Shown in pieces: positions 36,801-64,000 of a stretch of 64,000 nt of DNA (position 1 is its first letter; every line of letters begins with the position of its first letter). The position numbers and the translations under genes are program-made. The DNA is from Corella eumyota (Eukaryota > Chordata > Ascidiacea > Phlebobranchia > Corellidae), in contig OY720099.1 of NCBI GenBank assembly GCA_963082875.1, positions 7,006,001 through 7,070,000 of the forward strand, written 5' to 3'. The notes under the pieces were generated by a model. The model worked only from the letters and a program-made list of their open reading frames with translations. It made no database searches and was not told the DNA's origin.

Positions 36801-37820
36801 AGTTTATCTCTCTATTTAGAGAAGTCCAATAGTAGGACGTATAAGAGTAACTATGTTGGTTCGTAAGTCTTATGAGAACGCAGATAGGCCGATGTACAGA
36901 CAAATTTTAAACCAGGATCAGTTAATTGAAGTACTCAACAATGTGCCTACAATTGACTTAAAGGTATACATTTACACCAGTATTTTTTGTATATAATTAT
37001 CCCTAATATGGGAAGGCTGACTTTAATATAGAGTAACATTTGCTAATCAAAACCATTTTGAAGTTGTCTTTTTTAAGATATTATTAATCGCATTGCCTAA
37101 AAATTTATATGTTGGTAGGTTTTGAACTTATAATTTTTTACATTGCCTTACTTGAAAAAACTAGAACCAGTGGGAATCAAACCAAAGTCCCCACGACGTA
37201 AAGTCAAGTGTTGTTACAACCGCATTACGCTGCCGGCAAAAATATACATATAACTTGTCAAAAATCGATAACTTTTACTTTTTTGTAATTTGTAATTAAA
37301 AAACCACTTAAAGTTGTAAACTGACTTTCTAAATTCACTACCTTATGTTAAAGGTAGTTGAGTACAACCGAGACATGCCGTTTAAAGAACAGTTAGAAAT
37401 AACTCATAATACCGATATATTTATTGGTATGCATGGAGCGGGGTTGACTCATTTCTTATTCTTACCTGACTGGGCTGTTGCATTTGAATTGTAAGTAATA
37501 CTACATACCTATAACTACTATGCTAGCCTAAAATAAATACAAAAACTTTTCTTACCAGATACGACTGCGGGGCAAAATGCTTTCGTGACTTGGCAGGACT
37601 CAGAGGGGTAAAACACGTGACTTGGCAAAACCACGATCTTATGACTAAGCATAAAGTGACACAAACGACCAACGAGCGATATTGGAATTTTAGTTTCGAC
37701 GTGAAAGAGTTTGAAAGACTAGTTTTGCATTCTGTACAACTCCTAAAAGAAAATAACTATTTTAACGCAATTTATAATAGAACTTTAGAAAATATTAATA
37801 ACAAAAATACGGAACTTTAA
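33822..37820 (+). CDS. EOGT-like O-GlcNAc transferase, tandem copy C (most diverged)
   Basis: Ten exons: 33822-34004, 34379-34486, 34600-34685, 35187-35369, 35457-35682, 36032-36196, 36556-36630, 36820-36963, 37354-37490 and 37559-37820. They give 522 aa. The start may instead be the ATG at 33843, which leads straight into the hydrophobic [13 protein letters not shown]. Blocks are [52 protein letters not shown] and [16 protein letters not shown], ending NTEL. Two things are odd. The conserved HHFCD reads HHFCG here, and one exon of copies A and B is split by an extra intron (36631-36819). The NTEL end is a poorer ER-retrieval match than in A or B. Changed activity or specificity is possible but unproven. 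Confidence 0.9.
34855..35105 (+). mobile_element. tRNA-derived SINE, decayed
   Basis: Forward copy in EOGT copy C, with the head (GCGATGGTTAGAACATTTGA, then GGGTTTGATTTCCACTG) and tail (ACACCGGGGATAAGTAAATA). The middle is degraded. Confidence 0.75.
36245..36530 (-). mobile_element. tRNA-derived SINE, decayed, with internal repeat of the tail
   Basis: Reversed copy in EOGT copy C. The tail (TCTTTATCCCCGATGTGGGT, then TAACGTCAGTTACCCCGACC) is well kept. A second tail-like stretch (AATAACATTATTACTCCAAC) follows at about 36358. The head is recognisable at GGTGCGGGAATCGAACTC. Confidence 0.75.
36988..37240 (-). mobile_element. tRNA-derived SINE, decayed
   Basis: Reversed copy in the next intron of EOGT copy C, with tail remnants (TTATCCCTAATATGGGAAGG) and a good head (CCAGTGGGAATCAAACC, then CGCATTACGCTGCCGG). 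Confidence 0.75.
37381..37499 (+). repeat. 119-bp near-identical tract, copy in EOGT C
   Basis: Counterpart of 27348-27466 and 32113-32231. It has two silent differences from copy A and five from copy B. Confidence 0.95.
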
Positions 37821-38861
37821 ATCTTCATAAATCCATTGGGTAATTTATTTAACTAAGCTAACGTTTTACCTATTTAATATACCTTAATTTAACATTTTAT
37901 ATAGTCAGGTTTTTTTTTATGTTTTTGTGTTACTTTCATAACACCTTAAAGGATTCTATAAGTAATATATCACTTTAAATAAATTTCACATGGCTGCAAA
38001 ATTGAGAATGTGAAATACTGTTGCCAGTAAAATTTATATAATGGTTATTTGTTTATTAAAAGCTCAAAGAATATTCTAAAACCTTAGCAACAACCCAACA
38101 CTTGTAAACTATAACTAAATTTAGACAATTTAATATTTTATTTTAACTCCCAAAAAAACATAATTTTTCGAAATTCTTTTAACTTAGACATTAAAAAAAA
38201 ACAAAAAAAAAACACAGACCTCCAAAAAACTAAAAAACAAACCACTATTATTTCCTAAAGTTTATTCCAAACTCTAGAGCTTATAAACTACATACAACTC
38301 ATCTTCATATTTAAACTACATTTGAGACTTTATCTGTTAACCTTTCAAAAAAACAAACTAGAGTAATCTATATAAACTCCCGGGTACGTTATTTTATTGA
38401 ACGAGTTAAAAAGGTAGAAATAAAAGAAAGAAGTAAAGGTAAATACAATTTTCATAACATCCCTCGTCTCGCGACAGTTGCGGTGCTCAGGTGACGTCAC
38501 CACTAAGTGTACGTGACGTCATCATCCATTTGACGTCACCGTCGACCACATGACTAAAATCCGCAGCAATAGAGCAGTAGTAAGTAAGTAAGTTGGGGTT
38601 AAGTAAATGGTAGTATTGGCTAAGCTGAACACGCGGACTTACGCGCGCGTGGTTGTGACGTCATCAATCTGGTGACGTCATCATGTGCCGTGACCTCATG
38701 TTCATCGGGTGAGTTCTCCTCATAAATAGTGGAATAAATATGTGTAACATGTTGTTCTCGGGCATCATGTGTGTGCGGGTGGGAGAGGAGGGGACGTGCG
38801 GGGGAAAATCTGCCGGCCTGCTGGAGCTCGATTCCGGCGGGCGGGAGCAAGTTTCGCCCGA
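37821..38861. other. Convergent 3' region of EOGT copy C and GRK, with a TGACGTCA cluster
   Basis: About 1 kb. The left part is AT-rich, and the part near GRK becomes GC-rich from about 38450. On the minus strand CAATAAAATAAC near 38393 is a plausible GRK polyadenylation signal. Five perfect TGACGTCA octamers lie at 38492, 38514, 38531, 38656 and 38673, inside the likely GRK 3' UTR. Confidence 0.5.
38492..38680. promoter_or_regulatory. Cluster of five CRE-like TGACGTCA palindromes
   Basis: Five perfect copies lie within 189 bp, three of them within 47 bp. This is the CREB/ATF consensus. Because the octamer is frequent throughout the window, a regulatory role is not certain. Confidence 0.45.
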
Positions 38862-53041
<14,180 letters not shown>

Positions 53042-56000
53042 TGAAGTTTTATTGTTCCATACAACTTAAAAAACCTTATTCATTAGTGGCCTACCACTGC
53101 CGGTAGCTTAAATATTAATGGGTGTATATGAAATCAACCGAATCCAGACCTCGGGCCTCGGGGTGTGGTGAAAAGCAACTTAGCCAATCGTAAGCGGTGG
53201 CGAATCTGTCCAATCAGCTGATACATTCAATTACGGTAGTTGAGGATAAACTTTGGTTGTTTTACGGTAGAACGTTTTAATAAATAGCTCTCTCATGTTT
53301 TATTAAGTTATGCCAATTTATTAAAATATATAGTTAAATTATTAAACTGTAAGGATGATATTAAAAAACAAAAAAACAGTGTTGGCACTTTACTTGTAAA
53401 TTTGATCGAATCTACTTAAAACATGTTTTTAAAAGGCTTTATCACATAAAGCACCATAAAGGAAAAAAAGAAACAAATATTTACAATATTTAAGTCAAAA
53501 AAGTCATATTATTTGTTAGAAAAATCGGAGCTCATTTTAAATTTTTTAATTATTCTTGGCTTATTTTTTCTGCCTTTCTCCATGTTTTAAAGTTAAACAG
53601 CTGCCATACTGCGTTGATTACTCTAAAAAGCGCGTTTTCTTTTAGCCTGTTTAACCTACTTAAACTTACTTTATGGTTTAAAATGCTTTTTAATTTGAAA
53701 GGTGAACATAAATCAAAGGCGGTAAATATAAAGTTTACAAAAATTTTAATCAAAACAGTCTTAGTGGAAGTAACCTATACCTAAAGTAATGATAGTTATG
53801 TAATTAGTATAACTTTTTAACATTTAAAATTTTTGTAGCGTTGCTGATTTTCTTACAATGGGCGTAAAGTGAAAAAGCTTTTTTAACTTTTACTTTTGTT
53901 GTAACTTCCAAAATCCTGCTGTCGCTAGTTGGTCGTAGAGAGCAGTATTTAGATTTGGTATAGGGTCCAGCTCAGTAAGTTCGCTAGAATACCGGTCATG
54001 ATATATGTTTGCAAAACTAAGGATTTTGGGTTTAAGTCGCACTAACCACACTATTTGTTCTTAGCATTGCGATAACAGATAGTTTTAACAAACCGCAACA
54101 GCTTACCTTTCACAATAAAAACATAAGGGTTCCAAAAATTGTCGTTAAAAGTCATATGAAAAAAGTAAAAAAAGCTTATTAATTATAAGATTGTATTTTT
54201 TTTCGAAAGATCTTTAATTTAAGCCTTACTAAAAAAGCATTGGTTAAAAAACACTTTATAACACTAAACAACACGTTATTTTCAAGTGGACCAAATAACA
54301 CGTCGTCTCCAAGTAATCGAACATTGTATTTTGTAAGTAACCATTTTTTCTTTTAATTGCAAAAAAATATATATCTTAGTATAAATATTTATTATTTTAA
54401 TGTAAATTATTATTGAAATTTTTGCGATGCGGACATAATAACAATTTGAACTTTGTCGTTTCTCCTCATTATCCCCATGCCCATCTCAAAATACAGCATG
54501 TAACAAATTTTTCAATTTTTGTATCGTTTCTGGTTAGTGGGCACATGCAAATAACGTTGTTTGTTTGTCGTATTTGTGTACATAATCCGCATGTAAGTAT
54601 TATTGTTGCTTGTGTTAATCTTAAGCCCTAGGCAAATAGGATGCGACCGCAAAGCACAAGGCTTTTAACTGAAATCCGATTCGTTTGTTAAGTGTAGTTT
54701 TTTAGATACACACTTTCGTTTTTAAAAAAAAATATATAGGGAGGCAATAATCTAAGTATTTTAACATTTATTTTACAAATATGTATAAAATTAACATATT
54801 TAAAACTTTAACTTAATTTTGCTGGCTTTAAAATATTAAAAAGATATATATAATTACTTTTTTTTCTATATTATTCCTAAATATTCAAGTAAAAAATAGG
54901 AACCAAATATAGTATTTGTTTAGCTTGTTTCGGAAATAATTATCCTCAAAAAATGTTTTGCTAAATTGTTGTTCTAAAACATAAGACATAAACGTCATAA
55001 TAAAACAATATTTACATTGACAAATCGCAGTACATTGTTTAGGGCATTTCATGCCTTGTAATTGTTTGTTTTCAAAAACCCTTGTGTTCTAGTAGCGACT
55101 GTCGCCACTTTACCTAAACATTTTGTCTGAGTAAAAGTAAATAAACAAAAGGGATTGACGGGTTTTTGTTTGTGATGTCATAATCTTAACACCGTAATTA
55201 ATTGTGAAACGCCAATTAATCAATGTGTTAATGGCTTCTTCATGAATATAGCAATTAAAAATCAGTTTTTGTTATTTTATGTTTGAATGTTTTTTTTTAT
55301 TACAATATTTAAGTTAATATCCAAAAAAAAATTAAGACTTTTTTAGATTTTTTATGTTATCCAATAGGTTATATATAACAATATATTTTGTGTTTGCTAT
55401 ATCACATTATGTCTACCGCCATCAAAAAAAAAACAGAGTTCTTCACCTATAAACCACTTTTGCACCTTAAAATAACCTCTACCATGCCCAATACAACTAT
55501 ATATCCTTATGTCCATAGAAGTACTCAATTAGCGAAGTTGCTACTGACCATCATCAAAGCCATAAGAAATAGTGTTGAGTTACTTTTAAACCATCCATCA
55601 CTTAGCGTGACGTAAGAGCACAACAACCTAAAAATTGTTTCTTATTTTAACCCTAAATTCTCGCCCTTTATCACAAGTTAAAATTCGATTTTTGAACCCG
55701 TTATTTTCACCTGAACAGCATCAATATTTTGCCTCTAGTAATTGATACTAAGGCATGCAAGACCACCGTGCCCTTTAAGAAAATAGTCTTTTATTTCAGG
55801 TAAACAGACACATATTAACAACAAACAGATCATGACTTTTAAGGGGTTAAAACGCATTTAAAGTGCTCGCTTTAGTCGTAATTTACGAGGTTTTTTATGT
55901 TTTATGATATGGCTAAATTGCTGTTTGAAACAAAAGTGGTTACGTGTCAAAAACTAAGCAAATATTTTGGTCTATAGCACACGTCCATAAAACCGCTTTC

Positions 56001-58448
56001 GTAGAGTTTTCTAATCTATTGACCCCATGTTTTGTGAAGATATAAAAGTAATGTGTACACGTCGTTCCAAAATAATCGGATAGGCTTAACAATGCGTTAC
56101 GCGTCATTAGCATTATCGACAGTAAACGAAGATGTCACTTATCGGGGTAGCTTTGTCGTTATCGCGTTTACACGATCTGGGAAAACTTTGCGAGGTGTCG
56201 TACTTGATTTAAATCGGTGTGAGTGTAACTTGCTTAATCCCCGATCAATTATCGTTGCAACTTCTCGAATTAAAATAATGATAAGACTCCGTAATAAATA
56301 TCAAGTTACCGGTTACAAGTTTTCGTTTGTTACATTTTAGTTTATCCTCGATGTTGGATGACCGACTTTCCCGCCTAAATACTGAGTAGTTTTTGTTACC
56401 CTAATTCAGTCTCAAGTTGCTTGTACCAGTTAAAGACAAAATTAACTATTTTTGTATGGAGAAACTTGTTCTGTTTCCACTAAATATTGAATAAACGACA
56501 TACACTGACTAGCACAATCAAATAAAGTGCGAAAAACTAATGACCGGTTATGGTTTTTAATCGGCTTGTTAATCTTGAATTGTATTATGTCACCTCGTAA
56601 CTGGAATTTAATTTGTTGACATGGGCACTAAGCAAGCCATCTGCGAGATATGTTAATTGTTACATTTGCACCAGATTATTGATACCTCGTGACGACATTT
56701 TTAACTGTGTATCCCGTAATTATAACAGCCACAGTCGAAAGCTTCTGACGTCACAAATTGGTTTTGAACTGTAGGCTAAATTCATGTAGCCTGTCGATCA
56801 GAAGTCGACCTGCTTGGCCTTATCTGTTCTTGTTTGTTGTGCAATAATTGCTAGGCTTGTATCACAAGAGCGGATTAACGGAGAATAGACACAACAAAAA
56901 CCTGCGCAAACTTTAATTATTTCGCGCCGTGGTCTATCATTTACACGGTAAATCTTGCCGTATTTGGACCGCGTTGCTAGCCCGAACTGCACTGCCGTTT
57001 AAGCCACTTCGTTCAAGCTGTGAATGTTGGTGTACAGCTAAGCCGTACAACTGGTAATTAGCCTGTCATAATTTCCGAACAAAGAAAACTGCCGACTGGT
57101 AAGTTTTAATGAAATTATGATTTAATTTGGACTTCAAATAAGTTTTGGTTTTCACGCCCCTATCACTTTGAAAACAATCAAAGTAACATGTCAGATTATT
57201 TGTTAGTTAAAGTGATTGCTTTGCCCTTTTATTTATCTTTATATGACTCACTACTTACTTAAAAAGTTGTTTAATTTGAAAAATACTTGTGATGTTGTAA
57301 TTGATCTATTTTTATTCTTTCGTTCAGCGTTTTTTATTTAATTTTATACACTTAATCATTTGGTGGTAAAAAGGTACTGGAAAATGTTTTTATATTTTTG
57401 ACGATATATTTCGGGAAAAAATATTTGTCTTGGCATAAAAGTATGAAATAGGTGTATGTTTAAAATTTGCGTTGGCGAAAATTCCATGTTTTTGTCTAAT
57501 TTGTCTCTTATGCAAAACTAAACCAATGATTATTGGTTTGCTTAGGTAGTGATAGATGCCCTGAGTTCATGACGCATTTTTCAGAGAAAGGCACTAAAAG
57601 CCAACACCATACCACGTTTAATATATTTGTTTTCAGTCTTCTAAGCCAATTAATTCCGATCAAAAGCCTAGAAGAAACGGCCCACATGCCTTCGACCACC
57701 CAAACATAAGGTACCAGATCATACTACATGAGCTAGCCAAAGTAATGAGCGATTAGCCCAACACTACTTTAGGCACCTGGCTTAATGTTTACATGCTCGT
57801 TGCAACGTCCTAATTTATGCGAGACTGGCAAATGAGCAACGAGTATTCCCTCTTCCTTAATCAAACTGTTTTGTCGTGCGATATTTAATCGTGCGTGTCA
57901 TAGCCGCAAACATTTTTCTGTCGGGTAAAGGGGTGGCCTCTTAAAAGCACTAAAGGGGGCATACATTTTTCGTTTGCCTGCTATTTACTAGCAAATACGA
58001 GGGTGAAAATATATAATACTCAATAAAAGAAAGAATGCATTTTTGAAATCCTAAAAAATGCACTTTAACTACATGATCTAGCATTAAGGAACTGCTTTAG
58101 AGTATTTTTTAAGCTATCCACCACCAATTTAATGGCTAAATTGAGCTAAGTTCTGAACAAAGTGCATTTCGTGCGCTTTCACTGACCCATGATTTGTCAT
58201 TTTTCTTTCTGTTGTGGCATCTTGTCTGTACGTGTTGGCACAATTGAATAATCCGCTGGGTTCCTTAACGAATTGTCACCTCTAAAAGGTTGAAAGGTCA
58301 CACAAACTTTACTCGAAATATGGCTAACTAAAACCGGACCATTACAAGTCAAAAAAGTTGTTAACTACGAAACACTTTTTTTTATTTCACAGCAGCAATT
58401 GAATATAAAAAAAACAATAAAATAAACAAAAACATTTAAAAACGACAT
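53042..58448. other. 5.4-kb gene-free region between GRK start and FoxG end
   Basis: The longest stretch without a recognised gene. The left few hundred bases should be the GRK promoter, with a GC-richer patch at about 53130-53230. Open frames of 60-95 codons occur but show no family similarity, no conserved motif and no splice-consistent partners. A SINE tail remnant lies at 56337-56435 and a TGACGTCA at 56746. The right part (about 56540-58300) is less AT-rich than the introns, so it could hold enhancers of FoxG or an unrecognised gene. Confidence 0.4.
56337..56435 (-). mobile_element. tRNA-derived SINE, tail fragment
   Basis: Reversed tail only: TTTATCCTCGATGTTGGATG, then TTACCCTAATTCAGTCTCAA. 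No head is visible downstream. Confidence 0.7.
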
Positions 58449-61653
<3,205 letters not shown>

Positions 61654-63441
61654 TTATTCTTAAATTTGTTTAAAAACAATTAAAATAAAAATGATTTCTA
61701 AATTAAAAAATTTAAATACTTGAAGATAAATTTAAAGGTTTTAGAAATTTTGTGATCTTCATTTTTTCATAAATAATTAATACGTTTGTAGTTAAACAAT
61801 TCTTCGTACAGTTTCCAAACCTCGCTGAATGTTGATTCAACGAATGATTGAATTAATAATGTACGTTAATATGTTTTCTTATCTTTTAATTGCTAAGGAC
61901 TGAACTGACCTTCTGTTACCCATATATTACATTACAGAGGTTTCTCATAATTATTTAATCAACAAAAATAGAAAAAATTTCTTGTAACTATTACTATATC
62001 GTGCTTGTTATTATTTCTGGTAGTGTTGCTTTCTGTCTGCCTTTTTACATATGACAACTTTCGGATAATGTCCTGCCATATATTTTGCCGAATTGTCGTC
62101 TCCAAAAAAAACTTTTAAAATCGCATGTTGTTTTAGCTTTTCGTGCTAATACTTTCTTCCCTAATGCGAGCGCGTTTTGGGTCTATGTAAACACGAGTTT
62201 TGTTATTGTTAGTTATTTACTGAGACAATGCGGAAACTCATTTACAAGATAACCGATCATTAGTCCGTAAATGGGCCCTCGGCCTCGCAGCGAAGTTAGC
62301 AGCCACGCGCCCGGTGTACTAACACCGAGTACTGGCAAACGCGTTAACTCCAATTTCGATTAAAAAAATGTGCGATCACTTTTTAAGTGCGAGTCAGAAA
62401 ACTTGCGTTTTTTCGCGTGAGTTTTCAGGCTTTCTTTAAGCGTTTTCTGGGAAAAGCAACGCCAATGCATCCGCTGTTGCTCTCGATCATGGCTATTTCC
62501 ACTTGTCACGTCACAATACGGATGGCTGGTGTACTGTTACGTCATCGGTCAGTCTTGGACTCGAGCGTTAATTTGTTGCGCGACGATCGGCGGTCAGACT
62601 GTGTCGATGGACAGATAAGAGCAGTAAACTAACATTAGTTTAAGTCATGCGACGGCGAGTGTTGTTCTATTGCGTGCTAAGCTAGTGTTACCTATATAGA
62701 TATAAGGCCTTGAGAATGACAAATGGGCTTGGGCGAGCTAATGAACCTCAAGACTGACTGGTCGGGGTATTTTATAGGCAAGCAAACAACAAATTTCTTT
62801 TAAGTTTGTTGACGAGGTTTAAAAATGTCGACCTGACGGGGTTTAGTGATCAAGTATCACGAACATTTTGTTTGTGTGCTTGTTTGTTTTATTTAAAGAA
62901 ATTAAATTATTTTTTTTAGTTTTACACTAAGAAAGTTAACCTTAATAATTAGTTTTTAATTTTTTGATTAATTCAAATACAATATTCGACTATTTATAAT
63001 TAATTTAGGATCATGGGTACGTCACCTTTTTTTGCTGACTCATTCATTAACTTTATTACCTTTACGGCCCTCGTCAAATTCTTTATTCCTTTTTCCATTT
63101 TTTAGATTTATTTATATATACTCTAGCCCTATACATAACCAAATATATACTTTTACTCTAAAATCACTATATATCTACTAATGGGTTATTAGTATTTAAT
63201 GGTCGCAAAATTTAATTCATACTGATTATATTACTGTGATGACTGTCAAACAACTTTTGAAAAATCAGTGCAGTACTCATGATTAACAAACTGTTTTGTA
63301 ATGACCTCCCAACAAAATAGATTTGTTAAAAAGTAATTTTAAAGCAACTTAAAAGATTTTATTTTTATTAAACAAACACATTGCTGTTTATTTAACACCC
63401 AAAACCGGAATTATTTACCATTGCTTTATAGTTATATTAAT
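61654..63441. promoter_or_regulatory. FoxG upstream region
   Basis: About 1.8 kb upstream of the FoxG start and downstream of the pentraxin-like exons. A GC-richer block lies at about 62160-62600. It should hold the FoxG promoter and 5' UTR and perhaps enhancers. No specific factor site can be named. A further 3' exon of the pentraxin-like gene could also be here but I could not identify one. Confidence 0.4.
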
Positions 63442-63572
63442 TTATGCTCCGTATTTAGCAATAGGGCACTCTTCGGGATATTCCAGATATGCTGCTCCAT
63501 GCAACTCCAACTTCTCAACAGTAGGATCCATGTATACGTCTTGGGGATAAACGCAAGCAAACGCTATTTTGT

Positions 63573-63920
63573 TTACTTCTTGTTTGCCAGTTCGCGTTGG
63601 AATATCTTTAAGTTGGTTATGGTGCCACTGAGAAAAAAACATTTTATAGTTTTTTGTATAAGTTTTTTTGTAGTAATTTTCGTCTAAATCATTCTTTAGT
63701 AAAACATATTAAAAAGTCTACATTTTTAAAAACAAAGTCTTTACCGAAATGACTGCGCGTGGGTAAAACCACCTTCGATATCATCTTGTTCTTGACCAAA
63801 AATTAATACTCCACCTCCAAGAAATCCATTATTTAAGTAAACTTGCGAAGACTTGTGTATTCCATTTACATAAACACCAGCTCTTTGGTTGGAAACCGAG
63901 AAGTAATAGCAAAAGTGGTT
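63573..63920 (-). CDS. Pentraxin-domain protein, internal or 3' exons, continues past right edge
   Basis: Exon 63745-63920 encodes NHFCYYFSVSNQRAGVYVNG and then GGGVLIFGQEQDDIEGGFTH followed by AQSF. This is the pentraxin pattern WxHVCxxW, then GGxLVLGQEQDSxGGxF and xSQSF. In phase, the next exon (from 63627) continues RGTITNLKIFQRELANKK, which fits the pentraxin GxIxxFxMWxxxLs motif, and then meets a stop at 63573-63575. A GT at that point (GTAAAC) could instead be a donor to an unseen exon, because pentraxin domains usually run some 30-40 residues further. A second frame of this exon stays open to 63442 but does not look pentraxin-like. Pentraxins are secreted calcium-binding lectin-like proteins. 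The 5' part of the gene is outside the window. Confidence 0.75.
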
Positions 63921-64000
63921 CTGCCAAACAATAAAGAAAGCATTAATATTATAAACATTAAAATCGGTAGTACGCAATTGGTTAAAGTTAACATTATTTG

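Noticed and set aside
54413-56340. Three plus-strand open frames of 72-95 codons in the GRK-FoxG gap
   Set aside because: There is no family similarity, no splice partner and no codon pattern that stands out. The last one runs into a SINE tail.

Overview
The window looks like nuclear DNA of a tunicate, most likely an ascidian of the Ciona type. The DNA is AT-rich, genes lie a few hundred bases apart, introns are small GT-AG introns, and the families are chordate-like (FoxG, TBC1D31, FBXO16, mitochondrial fission factor, EOGT, a GRK4/5/6-class kinase). Two closely spaced co-directional genes resemble the trans-spliced operons known in Ciona. The species call is an inference from this pattern, not from a database match.

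Layout. 326-4055 (-): 5' part of TBC1D31, running off the left edge. 4601-5797 (+): intronless FBXO16. 6901-10191 (-): a class-A-like GPCR with a large ectodomain. 10811-12033 (+): YIPF1/2. 12506-14825 (-): mitochondrial fission factor. 15213-18462 (-): COX15, heme A synthase. 19417-20409 (-): intronless PP1 catalytic subunit. 21513-22268 and 22387-23889 (+): a two-gene operon-like pair, an unrecognised membrane-anchored protein followed by an intronless MPP/PALS2-like MAGUK. 24386-37820 (+): three tandem EOGT-like O-GlcNAc transferases. 38862-53041 (-): a 15-exon GRK. 53042-58448: the largest gene-free stretch. 58449-61653 (-): FoxG. 63573-63920 (-): exons of a pentraxin-like gene entering from the right.

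Exon structures were worked out by hand from GT/AG sites, reading-frame phase and similarity to remembered human proteins. The frames close exactly for COX15 (400 aa), GRK (603 aa), FoxG (475 aa), the GPCR (658 aa), YIPF (299 aa) and the three EOGT copies (507, 520 and 522 aa), so these genes look intact.

Repeats are mainly a tRNA-derived SINE family, about 16 copies in both orientations and mostly in introns. There is also a small inverted-repeat (MITE-like) element whose 30-bp internal unit has expanded into two minisatellites in TBC1D31 introns. I saw no retrovirus-like or Polinton-like element, no CRISPR array, and no rRNA or tRNA gene.

The most interesting signals are: (1) a sharply bounded 119-bp tract, one exon of EOGT, that is nearly identical in all three otherwise diverged copies, with only silent differences, as expected from recent gene conversion; (2) a large excess of the palindrome TGACGTCA in coding and non-coding DNA; (3) the 30-bp minisatellite linked to a MITE; (4) the operon-like pair with an unrecognised first gene; (5) a GPCR with several altered activation motifs.
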